DNA of 40,724 bases from a virus: the IMG/VR virus record IMGVR_UViG_3300037245_000452, positions 1-40,724 of that record, one strand, 5' to 3'. Of the stretch, positions 1-6,242 are shown piece by piece; position 1 is the stretch's first letter; every line of letters starts with the position of its first letter. The notes below the pieces were generated by a model, which was not told the DNA's origin, ran no database searches, and saw only the letters and a program-made list of their open reading frames with translations. Both the position numbers and the translations under genes were made by a program.

Positions 1-5
1 ATATC

Positions 6-137
6 ATGCAACGCAAAGAGAAGCGCCGTAAGTATCCATGTCGGGTACCAACGCCACGGCCTACAGAATGGCACCGTGACAAGAGTCGTTACAGTCGTAA
101 ACGTAAACATAAAAAGGAGAGCAGCTATGACGCTTGA
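6..137 (+). CDS. Very basic small protein, 43 aa from the first ATG, possibly longer upstream
   Basis: A short open frame of 43 codons rich in Lys and Arg that ends in TGA at 135-137 and overlaps the next start by 11 bases. The frame is still open at the left edge, so the true start may lie outside the window. The C-terminal half contains an R-x-x-K-x-x-Y-x-R-K-x-K-H pattern. This loosely recalls the basic tail of the ribosome-rescue factor ArfA and of several tiny phage proteins. The resemblance is short and could be chance, so function is left open. Confidence 0.45.
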   Translation: MQRKEKRRKYPCRVPTPRPTEWHRDKSRYSRKRKHKKESSYDA

Positions 138-276
138 ACAGGAAATCATGAAGATCATGGGTACACCGGAAGCGCTTGAGAGCTATAAGGCCCATGGTGT
201 TTTCATGACCTTCTACGACTACGTCAAAATGGTCGTAACCGAATATCACAAAATTGCGATAAACACTTATGCATAG
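127..276 (+). CDS. Small hypothetical phage protein, 49 aa
   Basis: The start at ATG 127 is chosen because an AAGGAG sequence lies directly upstream. An upstream in-frame ATG at 76 lacks a comparable site. The product is a small, probably helical protein beginning M-T-L-E-Q-E-I with no recognised motif. Its stop lies within the ribosome site of the RNA ligase gene that follows (AGGAGG at 275-280), so the two are likely co-transcribed. Confidence 0.6.
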   Translation: MTLEQEIMKIMGTPEALESYKAHGVFMTFYDYVKMVVTEYHKIAINTYA

Positions 277-287
277 GAGGGACAACA

Positions 288-1151
288 ATGACTGAATTAA
301 TAAATGAAGACTTTTCTTTTAAAAAGTTCGACAAGATCCCACGACTCCGTAGGGATATCATAATTACAGAGAAGATTGATGGAACCAATGCCTGTATCTT
401 GGTAGCTGAGAAGTCACTGATTGCAGAGTGGCAGCTACCTCTCTGGCCATTCATAGATGTTGCCGGTGACTGCATGCTACTGGCTGGCAGTCGCAAACGT
501 TGGCTTGGTCATGGCAAGAACGCCGACAACTATACCTTTCACAAATGGGTAACCGACAACCGGGATGAACTGGTCACACTCGGACCCGGTCGTCACTTTG
601 GTGAATGGTGGGGTGCCGGTATCCAGAGGCGCTATGGCATGGACCGTAAGGTTTTCTCTCTTTTCAACACAGCCCGTTGGGGTGATCACAATCCAAATCC
701 ATCTTGTACCAGTGTTGTACCTATTCTTAATACCGGACCAATGAGTGGCGCTACTGTTGATCTGGCCTTAGCTGAACTGAAGTTCCATGGGTCCACAGCG
801 GCACCGGGCTTCATGAAGCCAGAGGGTATAGTTGTCTACATGACACAGGCCCGTAGGCTTTTTAAGGTTACACTGGAGAACGATGGTATACCCAAATCCA
901 AAGTCCTTAAAGAAGTTGATGTCAAAACCTCAGCCCAGTGGCTGCGGGAGTTTAAAGACTTGACGATCCTTGACCCTGATGGATGGGACCGTCTGAATTA
1001 TGAATATTCATTTAACGAAGAACTGATCACCCGTGGCGAATTTCGCTATCGGGCAAACCGTTCAACTGTGGAAGGCGTAATCACGCCGCCGGGCCAAGAT
1101 GATGGTGGTACCATTGCCCGGCAACCCACAACGGACTTTAAGGTGGAATAA
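288..1151 (+). CDS. RNA ligase, Rnl2/RNA_ligase (PF09414)-type nucleotidyltransferase
   Basis: This is a covalent nucleotidyltransferase that should seal 5'-phosphate/3'-OH RNA ends using ATP. Motif I is E-K-I-D-G-T-N with the predicted AMP-accepting Lys at residue 29. A motif III-like G-E-W-W-G-A-G-I-Q stretch follows near residues 103-115, then motif IV E-G-I-V-V-Y near 181 and motif V L-F-K-V near 192. The 287-residue length suits the small phage RNA ligase family, not a DNA ligase with an OB domain. AGGAGG at 275-280 supports the start at 288. In this genome it complements RtcB, which joins the opposite type of ends. The likely role is repair of tRNA or other RNA cut by host defence nucleases; that role is inferred. 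Confidence 0.85.
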   Translation: MTELINEDFSFKKFDKIPRLRRDIIITEKIDGTNACILVAEKSLIAEWQLPLWPFIDVAGDCMLLAGSRKRWLGHGKNADNYTFHKWVTDNRDELVTLGPGRHFGEWWGAGIQRRYGMDRKVFSLFNTARWGDHNPNPSCTSVVPILNTGPMSGATVDLALAELKFHGSTAAPGFMKPEGIVVYMTQARRLFKVTLENDGIPKSKVLKEVDVKTSAQWLREFKDLTILDPDGWDRLNYEYSFNEELITRGEFRYRANRSTVEGVITPPGQDDGGTIARQPTTDFKVE

Positions 1152-1152
1152 A

Positions 1153-1383
1153 ATGCGACTAAAACTGGAAACCGGCCTGACTGTTATAATCATGGCCGTT
1201 ATCTTTACACTGGCATTAACTGGAGAGTGCAGCCCTGCTATCATACCCGGCAGCGCTATCCCCGTCAGCCTGTTCAACGTATTGAGGGCTGCTAAATCTG
1301 ATCTGGCCGGGTCTTACAATAAGGTAGGACTCGCCACAAGATACATTAATCATCCCATGGGCATTTTGAGGTGGATACCATGA
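1153..1383 (+). CDS. Small exported or membrane-anchored protein, 76 aa
   Basis: The start at 1153 follows the RNA ligase stop by one base and has AGGTGG upstream. After a short charged segment (M-R-L-K-L-E) there is a hydrophobic run at about residues 9-23, consistent with a signal peptide or membrane anchor. The run ends before a Cys, but the residue preceding that Cys is Glu, so this is not a proper lipobox. The stop TGA overlaps the next ATG (ATGA at 1380-1383). No family is recognised. Confidence 0.6.
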   Translation: MRLKLETGLTVIIMAVIFTLALTGECSPAIIPGSAIPVSLFNVLRAAKSDLAGSYNKVGLATRYINHPMGILRWIP

Positions 1384-1541
1384 TGAAATTTGCGACAATG
1401 GTAATGGTGGCGTTCATGTTCCTGAGCCAGTTTGGTAAGGTCTTAGGAGATCGCTATGTGTACGTAATTGGCTGGCTGGCTTTTGCAGCCGCAATGGACT
1501 TTATCATCTGGAGGTGGCTATCAAAAAATGAATCTGACTAA
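1380..1541 (+). CDS. Small membrane protein, 53 aa
   Basis: The gene begins inside the previous stop (ATGATGA) and encodes a Met- and Phe-rich N-terminal hydrophobic segment, about residues 5-17. A second hydrophobic segment, about residues 27-44, ends in W-R-W and a charged tail. It is probably an inner-membrane protein with one or two spanning helices. It is the second of three overlapping mini-membrane genes. Function is unknown. Confidence 0.55.
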   Translation: MMKFATMVMVAFMFLSQFGKVLGDRYVYVIGWLAFAAAMDFIIWRWLSKNESD

Positions 1542-1647
1542 AGCAATATTTGACGGGGTTGTAGCGGGAGTGTGGGCTGCGATCCCACGGGCGCTCGTAG
1601 TCATAGCGATATGGGCTTACTTAACTTATAAATTAGCAGGAGGTTAA
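1528..1647 (+). CDS. Small membrane protein, 39 aa
   Basis: This overlaps the end of the preceding gene by 14 bases. The single hydrophobic stretch at about residues 11-34 is broken by one Arg, and the tail is L-A-G-G. The AGGAGG at 1638-1643 within its last codons serves the next gene. It is the third consecutive tiny membrane-protein gene of the cluster. Nothing beyond topology can be said. Confidence 0.5.
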   Translation: MNLTKAIFDGVVAGVWAAIPRALVVIAIWAYLTYKLAGG

Positions 1648-1648
1648 A

Positions 1649-1807
1649 ATGGAAAAGAACATGTTTAACTTTCGACCTGAGAACCGGATCATCGAAACCC
1701 GCTATGCCGAGTATGCGATTATGGGCGAACATGGCTGGTATACACTTCTGGTCCCGTTCCAAACAATCACCGGCTGGAAAGAGCCAAAGATAAAGGAGGC
1801 AAAATAA
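1649..1807 (+). CDS. Small hypothetical protein, 52 aa
   Basis: The start follows an AGGAGG at 1638-1643. The product is soluble, aromatic-rich, and charged at its C-terminus (K-E-P-K-I-K-E-A-K), with a Y-A-E-Y-A-I-M-G-E segment in the middle. The last codons contain the AAGGAGG that serves the next gene, and the stop shares one base with that ATG. No known family is recognised. Confidence 0.55.
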   Translation: MEKNMFNFRPENRIIETRYAEYAIMGEHGWYTLLVPFQTITGWKEPKIKEAK

Positions 1808-2229
1808 TGCATATCGAATTAACATGTCAAAAATGTGGTGAGCATCTGGAGGCAGATGGTTTTTTCCTTGATAATGATACCATTGAATTTTTGGTTAAGC
1901 CCTGCGCCAGTTTTGAATGTACGCAACCTGATCAGGAGGTCAAAGACCCTGAGCCGCTGACGATGCCTTATGCAACGCTGGTGCGTATCTTGGACAAAAA
2001 GAAGGTCACAGTAGTCTATCGCAAGAAAAATGGCGACCTACGTGAACTGACAGGCTTCCTTGGCCAATTAGACAGTAGGACCTCAGGCAATTTGGTGTAC
2101 TTCCATGAATTAGTCATAGCCACCGGGTCAAGCTGTCAGGTGAAATGCCTTACCATAACCAACATTCAATCAGTCGAGCATTTTGAGGACGGCGTGATGA
2201 CCCTCTACCGGGTACTGGAGGCGCTATGA
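1807..2229 (+). CDS. Hypothetical protein with N-terminal zinc-ribbon-like Cys pattern, 140 aa
   Basis: The first 40 residues carry C-x2-C (residues 8 and 11) and two further Cys near 33 and 38, which may bind one zinc. The rest looks like a mostly beta domain of about 90 residues with V-T-V-V-Y and L-V-Y-F-H strands. The gene overlaps the next one by four bases (ATGA). Its role is unknown; small zinc-ribbon proteins recur throughout this arm. Confidence 0.6.
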   Translation: MHIELTCQKCGEHLEADGFFLDNDTIEFLVKPCASFECTQPDQEVKDPEPLTMPYATLVRILDKKKVTVVYRKKNGDLRELTGFLGQLDSRTSGNLVYFHELVIATGSSCQVKCLTITNIQSVEHFEDGVMTLYRVLEAL

Positions 2230-2534
2230 TAATCAAAGCCATACTCTTAATCAAAACTGAGGACATGGGCATGGCCATTGTGCGAACCTTTTTAGCGGCT
2301 GAACTGGACACCGATACCAGTTTATTGACAGGCCGTATTGAGCGAGAGGTTGATATATCTATCGATGAAAATCTGATAGGTAAAAAAGACCAAGTAATCA
2401 GAGCGGCGCAAACCATTGGTATGGTAAAGCCCCTTGTGGTCGATTGCTGGGACTGGCTTGATGGTATGGGTTCGGCAAACAAGGCCGGTAATCTAATCGA
2501 AATAACGATATCACAGGAGGCATTCAATGGATGA
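2226..2534 (+). CDS. Hypothetical protein, 102 aa
   Basis: Translation is coupled to the upstream gene through an ATGA overlap. The product looks alpha/beta, with an I-I-K-A-I-L-L-I-K strand at the N-terminus, an acidic middle and a W-D-W-L-D segment near residue 78. It resembles no family I can name. The GGAGG at 2517-2521 in its last codons positions the ribosome for the next start. Confidence 0.6.
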   Translation: MIIKAILLIKTEDMGMAIVRTFLAAELDTDTSLLTGRIEREVDISIDENLIGKKDQVIRAAQTIGMVKPLVVDCWDWLDGMGSANKAGNLIEITISQEAFNG

Positions 2535-2859
2535 TCCTATATTTGTACAGAAGGCTAAACGAAACGAAGAAAGGAATGAAGCAATGAATATGATGAACTC
2601 AGCACAGAAGTCAAACAGCAAGAAATTTGACAAAGGCTATGACAAAATTAGCTGGGGCAACCAGCAGTCAATGCTGGACTGGTATGGTTACCTTCATGTA
2701 AACGGCGGTATGGTCTGTAAGCGCTATTTTAGCGAAATGTCACAGGGTGACATCGATGAAGCAATCGAGTCCGATTTTGTATGGCAAGTCCACGGACCCT
2801 TTGAAGCAGAGAGCCGATCAGCGGCACTCAAGATATTACGGGAGGTATTTAATGGCTAA
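2527..2859 (+). CDS. Hypothetical protein, 110 aa
   Basis: The start ATG at 2527 sits six bases after GGAGG and overlaps the previous gene by eight bases. The charged N-terminus (about 35 residues) is probably disordered. The remainder has aromatic-rich stretches with W-Y-G-Y-L-H and F-V-W-Q-V-H-G-P-F, followed by a helix rich in Glu and Arg. The pattern suggests a small folded domain that cannot be assigned. It overlaps the next gene by eight bases. Confidence 0.6.
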   Translation: MDDPIFVQKAKRNEERNEAMNMMNSAQKSNSKKFDKGYDKISWGNQQSMLDWYGYLHVNGGMVCKRYFSEMSQGDIDEAIESDFVWQVHGPFEAESRSAALKILREVFNG

Positions 2860-3139
2860 ACCTAAAGCAGTTCCGATATTCAGATTCCGTGAAGGCGATG
2901 AAGTACTGGTCCAATTCACAGGGTCAATCGTACAGCCGGGTATATCAAAGTACCAGAGCAATCAGTATGCCCCACGCACTGATGTCACTAAGACTGTGGC
3001 GTGGAAGCGTGGCCGCATTGAAATGATTGCTGACAACGGCGGCAAGAGAGCCTACTGGGTACGTCTAAACCGGCCATTCAAAACGTATGAGAAAGGATGG
3101 GTTGAATATGCCCGACTACAACCATACGTTAGAATTTGA
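2852..3139 (+). CDS. Hypothetical small beta-rich protein, 95 aa
   Basis: The start at 2852 is chosen because GGGAGG lies just upstream; the longer open frame upstream only shadows the previous gene. The protein is basic, with segments like G-D-E-V-L-V-Q-F, W-K-R-G-R-I-E-M-I and Y-W-V-R-L. These resemble an SH3/KOW-like beta barrel that could touch nucleic acid or ribosomes. That fold guess rests on strand pattern only. Confidence 0.55.
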   Translation: MAKPKAVPIFRFREGDEVLVQFTGSIVQPGISKYQSNQYAPRTDVTKTVAWKRGRIEMIADNGGKRAYWVRLNRPFKTYEKGWVEYARLQPYVRI

Positions 3140-3278
3140 TGAATCAACCCCAATTGCCCCGGCTCCCATGTCCATGGCAGTCCTTTGTATTACGAACGTG
3201 GTCATAATATGCTTCTTTTTGACCGTGTTTCCGCTGCTGCGGATATGGGACTGGTGGCTGTTCAGGAGGAAATCATGA
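3108..3278 (+). CDS. Small membrane protein, 56 aa
   Basis: The start ATG at 3108 follows AAAGGATGG and overlaps the previous gene by 32 bases. The first 25 residues are polar and acidic. One clear membrane helix covers about residues 28-50, ending in W-D-W-W-L-F-R-R-K-S. The positive C-terminus predicts an N-out, C-in orientation by the positive-inside rule. It ends by overlapping the next start. Confidence 0.55.
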   Translation: MPDYNHTLEFDESTPIAPAPMSMAVLCITNVVIICFFLTVFPLLRIWDWWLFRRKS

Positions 3279-3769
3279 TCAAAGAATATCTAATTCACAG
3301 TTACCTTTATTATATTCTGAATGAGTCGATCATCACAGACGATGAATATGACACGATGTGTCGCCAGTTAGATATGAACTGGAGCAACTATCAGTCGGTC
3401 TGGAAGAAGTATGTTAGCCGGGCTGATCTGAAAGCTGGTACTGGCTTCGCTCTATTTGTGAGTCCAGACGAAGAGGGTAACCCAAAGGCAAACTATCCAA
3501 AAGAGATCGCAGAAGAGGCCGAAACCCGGCTGGCTGAATACCGGGCTACGACTGTTCTGACTTATCACACCAGTACGTCTGATGCAGATGTGCTGTATGC
3601 CGACTTAAAGGACGCTCAGGACTGGTTCTTGGACGGCATAGAGGTTGACTATAACCATTTCTTTAAAACCGCACCAGCGAAGCGTAAGATGGCCTTAGGG
3701 GTGATCGAGCGCATTCGGAAAGAGAGGAAGGATGCAGCGAAAAAAGGTGACGATCCACTTGAAGTGTAA
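3275..3769 (+). CDS. Stand-alone protein with NAD+-dependent DNA ligase Ia-like N-terminus, 164 aa
   Basis: The start at 3275 is chosen for its AGGAGG site. A longer upstream frame would read through the membrane-protein gene. Residues about 8-25 contain Y-L-Y-Y-I-L followed by D-D-E-Y-D. This matches the L-x-x-Y-Y-x-x-x-x-x-I-x-D-x-E-Y-D signature of domain Ia of bacterial LigA, which binds the nicotinamide end of NAD+. No adenylation-domain K-x-D-G motif follows. The rest is a helical, Lys/Glu-rich region with a basic tail. It may bind NAD(H) or interact with a host ligase, but neither can be shown from sequence. Confidence 0.65.
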   Translation: MIKEYLIHSYLYYILNESIITDDEYDTMCRQLDMNWSNYQSVWKKYVSRADLKAGTGFALFVSPDEEGNPKANYPKEIAEEAETRLAEYRATTVLTYHTSTSDADVLYADLKDAQDWFLDGIEVDYNHFFKTAPAKRKMALGVIERIRKERKDAAKKGDDPLEV

Positions 3770-3953
3770 CCCGTCCCATCAATCGTTGATGGAGCCGGTT
3801 GTAATTGAGGCGTACTGTAGCAAGTGCATCTATATGAAGCAGGACAGTCGTGTCAGCTTCAAAGACTTGGGCGACTGCTATCGATTTCCTAAGATAGTAC
3901 GGACGCATAAAAACAATTGGTGCGGTGAGTTCGTACCAGAAAAGGAGGCATAA
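3732..3953 (+). CDS. Small Cys-rich zinc-binding-type protein, 73 aa
   Basis: The start at 3732 follows GAGGAAGG and overlaps the previous gene by 38 bases in another frame. The Cys pattern is C-x2-C near residues 29-32, then G-D-C-Y-R-F-P and W-C-G-E-F. Four Cys in this spacing (with an extra Cys near residue 12) suggest a single metal site. The pattern occurs in many tiny phage proteins of unknown function. Confidence 0.6.
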   Translation: MQRKKVTIHLKCNPSHQSLMEPVVIEAYCSKCIYMKQDSRVSFKDLGDCYRFPKIVRTHKNNWCGEFVPEKEA

Positions 3954-4135
3954 TGGCTTTTCCTAATAGTAGAGGTTGTGAGTTAGAGAGCCGGGTAGAG
4001 CAGCTTGATGATGAGTTGGAGATCGCTGAGAAGCGTATTGAGCGACTGATTAATCAGGTTGCAAAGCTGGAGAAGCGTCTTAATCTGTTTAATCACGGGC
4101 GCACCATACGCTGGTTAAATCAAGGTGACATATGA
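3953..4135 (+). CDS. Small coiled-coil protein, 60 aa
   Basis: Residues about 9-47 form clear heptads rich in Glu, Leu, Ile and Lys, predicting an amphipathic dimerising helix. The start overlaps the preceding stop by one base and its end overlaps the primase start by four. Such tight coupling to the primase could mean a role in the replication complex, but the sequence itself shows only a coiled coil. Confidence 0.6.
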   Translation: MAFPNSRGCELESRVEQLDDELEIAEKRIERLINQVAKLEKRLNLFNHGRTIRWLNQGDI

Positions 4136-4941
4136 TAGATGATAAATACTTTTCAAACAACATGACGCTGGGCGTAGGCTATCGCCATAAGCATGCCTGT
4201 CCCAGTGGAGAAGGCTATGACCGGCCTTTGGTAGTCACTCGTATGGAAACAGGCTGGAAGTGGTACTGTCACCGCTGCGGAGAGAAGGGCATCAAACACG
4301 CAAAGGGCCTTGCGCCCTCTGAATGGATTAAGTTTAACAAGGCAAAGGAAGTCAGGGAACACAATGTCATGAGCAAGGTCACACTGCCCCATGGCATGAC
4401 CAAGGACATCCCGGCCACAGGACTGGCGTGGCTTTACAAATATAATATAAATGATAATGACATTTCATTTTATAATATTCAGTACTCGACCTCTCTAAAC
4501 CGGGTCGTAATGCCAGTCTACGATAGTAACATGGATTTGGTTTACTATCAGGCAAGGAACCTTGGCACCATTGATAAACGCAATCCGAAATATATGAACG
4601 TCAAAGCCCGTGGCCGCAAGGACATTTACTTTGATGTTTGTGATTGGGAAAACCCATCAGACGACTGCGTAGTTGTGGAGGACATTCTCTCTGCTATCAG
4701 GGTAGGCAAGCATCTGGATACTGTAGCGCTGCTAAATGCGTACATACCGGACGATCTGCTGCTGAGGCAACTCGTAACTTATGAGAAGGTCATTCTTTGG
4801 CTGGACCCTGACAAGTGGGACCGCATGAGCAGGAAGGTAAAGCGCTTTAGGTCCTTTGACTATGACGTTGTAATGATTCGAGCGAATCAGGACCCGAAGT
4901 ATTATACGGATGCTGAGATCGCTGAGAAGCTGGAGGTATAA
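4132..4941 (+). CDS. DNA primase with zinc ribbon and TOPRIM domain (T7 gp4 N-terminal-like)
   Basis: This should make RNA primers for lagging-strand synthesis. The N-terminal zinc ribbon uses H-x-C near residues 21-23 and C-x2-C at 46-49. The TOPRIM domain follows with the catalytic Glu in V-V-V-E-D (Glu183) and D-P-D in L-W-L-D-P-D (Asp225, Asp227). At 269 residues it lacks the helicase half found in T7 gp4. The helicase is encoded separately at 8249-9460, so primase and helicase are split. The start ATGA overlaps the coiled-coil gene. Confidence 0.85.
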   Translation: MIDDKYFSNNMTLGVGYRHKHACPSGEGYDRPLVVTRMETGWKWYCHRCGEKGIKHAKGLAPSEWIKFNKAKEVREHNVMSKVTLPHGMTKDIPATGLAWLYKYNINDNDISFYNIQYSTSLNRVVMPVYDSNMDLVYYQARNLGTIDKRNPKYMNVKARGRKDIYFDVCDWENPSDDCVVVEDILSAIRVGKHLDTVALLNAYIPDDLLLRQLVTYEKVILWLDPDKWDRMSRKVKRFRSFDYDVVMIRANQDPKYYTDAEIAEKLEV

Positions 4942-4942
4942 A

Positions 4943-5023
4943 ATGGAAGCAGTGACAATTATGGCTGTTATTTGGTTAGCAATTGGAATAATCCATTTAA
5001 TCGCAACATTGAAGGAGGGATAA
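4943..5023 (+). CDS. Tiny single-pass membrane peptide, 26 aa
   Basis: An ATG one base after the primase stop is preceded by TGGAGG and opens a 26-residue frame. It is almost entirely one hydrophobic helix (M-A-V-I-W-L-A-I-G-I-I-H) with a K-E-G tail. It ends with its own GGAGGG serving the next gene. The clean ribosome site and spacing support translation. Function is unknown. Confidence 0.45.
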   Translation: MEAVTIMAVIWLAIGIIHLIATLKEG

Positions 5024-5024
5024 A

Positions 5025-5180
5025 ATGCTTAAAAGATTCTATCGATGGATGGACAAACAAATGACGCTCAGTGAAGAGAGGACGTTGGCCTACTGGCGCA
5101 AAGAGGTTTCAATAGCGGCCACCCGGCTGGCCTTTTGCAGAGTGGCTTTAAACCACTATGAAAGAGAGGCAGCCAAATGA
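5025..5180 (+). CDS. Small basic helical protein, 51 aa
   Basis: The start is preceded by AAGGAGGG at 5012-5019. The product is Arg/Lys- and Trp/Tyr-rich and probably one long helix, with M-T-L-S-E-E-R-T at its centre. The stop overlaps the next start in an ATGA. No family is recognised. Confidence 0.5.
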   Translation: MLKRFYRWMDKQMTLSEERTLAYWRKEVSIAATRLAFCRVALNHYEREAAK

Positions 5181-5386
5181 AGTGTCCAAATTGTGGAGTT
5201 TATTGTACTGGCGGCAACATCTTCTGCTGTCCACCTATTCATCCTAAAATGGAAATCAAAGGTGTTGTATCGGGACACATTGAGAATGAGAAATCGTCTT
5301 ATAACCCCGGCCCCACCAAGTCACCAATGGAACCCGACCCGTGGCTGGACTACCGGGAGAAAACACCAACTCACATGGACTTTTAA
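5177..5386 (+). CDS. Small zinc-ribbon protein, 69 aa
   Basis: The N-terminus is M-K-C-P-N-C-G followed by C near residue 10 and C-C near 17-18, a typical short zinc ribbon. A Pro- and Asp-rich tail of about 40 residues follows and is probably disordered. Another frame through the same bases is open but lacks a ribosome site and the Cys pattern. The AAAGGAGG at 5387-5394 belongs to the next gene. Confidence 0.55.
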   Translation: MKCPNCGVYCTGGNIFCCPPIHPKMEIKGVVSGHIENEKSSYNPGPTKSPMEPDPWLDYREKTPTHMDF

Positions 5387-5401
5387 AAGGAGGACTTCAA
5401 A

Positions 5402-5608
5402 ATGACACCAGCATTAAAGAAAGAATTGGATAACATTATGGACGTATTTACCGGTGCCGATGGTGGCGGTGACTTTTGCAAACTGCGCTTCGCATTAGAA
5501 GCCTTTGAAGCAAACGTCCAGACCGGCAATGAGGCAGCACAACAGATTATTGATGTCGTGGTGCGCTTTTCTAAACTTTTAGACATCGTAAAGGACAGGG
5601 TGAACTAA
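5402..5608 (+). CDS. Small hypothetical helical protein, 68 aa
   Basis: AAAGGAGG precedes ATG 5402. The product appears all-helical, with a Gly-rich break (G-A-D-G-G-G-D) near residues 18-24 and a C-terminal helix ending L-D-I-V-K-D-R-V-N. Its stop shares a base with the next ATG. No family is recognised. Confidence 0.55.
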   Translation: MTPALKKELDNIMDVFTGADGGGDFCKLRFALEAFEANVQTGNEAAQQIIDVVVRFSKLLDIVKDRVN

Positions 5609-5718
5609 TGCAAACAATAACCGTATACTGGTACACCTTTAAATACTGGCTGGGCGGGGCTTCGTGGGACTATGCCTTCGAAACTGCGGTCAAGCTGGTG
5701 ATGTGGAGGGATATCTAA
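5608..5718 (+). CDS. Tiny aromatic-rich protein, 36 aa
   Basis: A 36-codon frame joins its neighbours with one-base TAATG overlaps at both ends, the arrangement typical of genuine phage mini-genes. It is very rich in Trp and Tyr (Y-W-Y, Y-W-L, S-W-D-Y). It contains GTGGAGGG near its end, which is the ribosome site for the phosphoesterase gene. Confidence 0.45.
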   Translation: MQTITVYWYTFKYWLGGASWDYAFETAVKLVMWRDI

Positions 5719-6242
5719 TGTATTATTTTACAGCAGACCAACACTTTGGGGAACGGACTATAATTGATCACTGTAATCGACCATGGAAGACTTCAACTGA
5801 GATGGACGATGCCCTGATCGCTGCGTGGAACCTACGGGTAACCGCTCAGGACGTTGTCGTGATCGCTGGCGACTTCGTTTATAGTCTATACAATGAGCAT
5901 CATGTACTTGCTATCGAGAAACGGCTGAAAGGATCAAAGATTTACCTTACTGGAAACCATGACCGATGGATGCGTGTAAACAAGCGGTATATCTACCATA
6001 AGAGCATTGAGAAGCAGCAAGTAGCCGTCTGTCACTATCCGATGCGCTCTTGGAAGAACTCAGGCCACGGTAGTTGGAATCTTCACGGTCATTGTCATGG
6101 CAACATGGAGCCACTATACAATCAACTGGACGTAGGGGTGGACAATGCTTTCAAACTATTCGGAAGCTTCGCCCCCATTTCTTTTAATGAAGTCAAAGCA
6201 ATTATGGAGGACCAAGATCATGACCTTAAAAACATCTACTGA
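5718..6242 (+). CDS. Calcineurin-like metallophosphoesterase, 174 aa
   Basis: The product has the ordered dimetal phosphoesterase motifs: D-x-H in T-A-D-Q-H (residues 7 and 9), G-D near 51-52, G-N-H-D near 78-81, a single His in V-C-H-Y-P, and G-H-C-H near 137-140. This predicts hydrolysis of a phosphomono- or diester; the substrate is unknown. TGGAGGG at 5703-5709 fixes the start at 5718. Its last 23 bases overlap the start of rtcB, so the two proteins are probably translated together. That pairing suggests processing of RNA ends (2',3'-cyclic phosphate or phosphate removal), but this is inference. Confidence 0.8.
   Translation: MYYFTADQHFGERTIIDHCNRPWKTSTEMDDALIAAWNLRVTAQDVVVIAGDFVYSLYNEHHVLAIEKRLKGSKIYLTGNHDRWMRVNKRYIYHKSIEKQQVAVCHYPMRSWKNSGHGSWNLHGHCHGNMEPLYNQLDVGVDNAFKLFGSFAPISFNEVKAIMEDQDHDLKNIY

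Noticed and set aside
4019-4930. 16-bp repeat GAGATCGCTGAGAAGC at 4019-4034 and 4915-4930
   Set aside because: Both copies encode E-I-A-E-K in helical regions in the same codon phase. It is most simply shared codon choice in similar peptides and not a functional DNA repeat.
5193-5405. Alternative frame inside the zinc-ribbon gene at 5177
   Set aside because: No ribosome site lies before its ATG and the product has no sensible pattern, while the other frame starts at a coupled ATGA and has the Cys motif.
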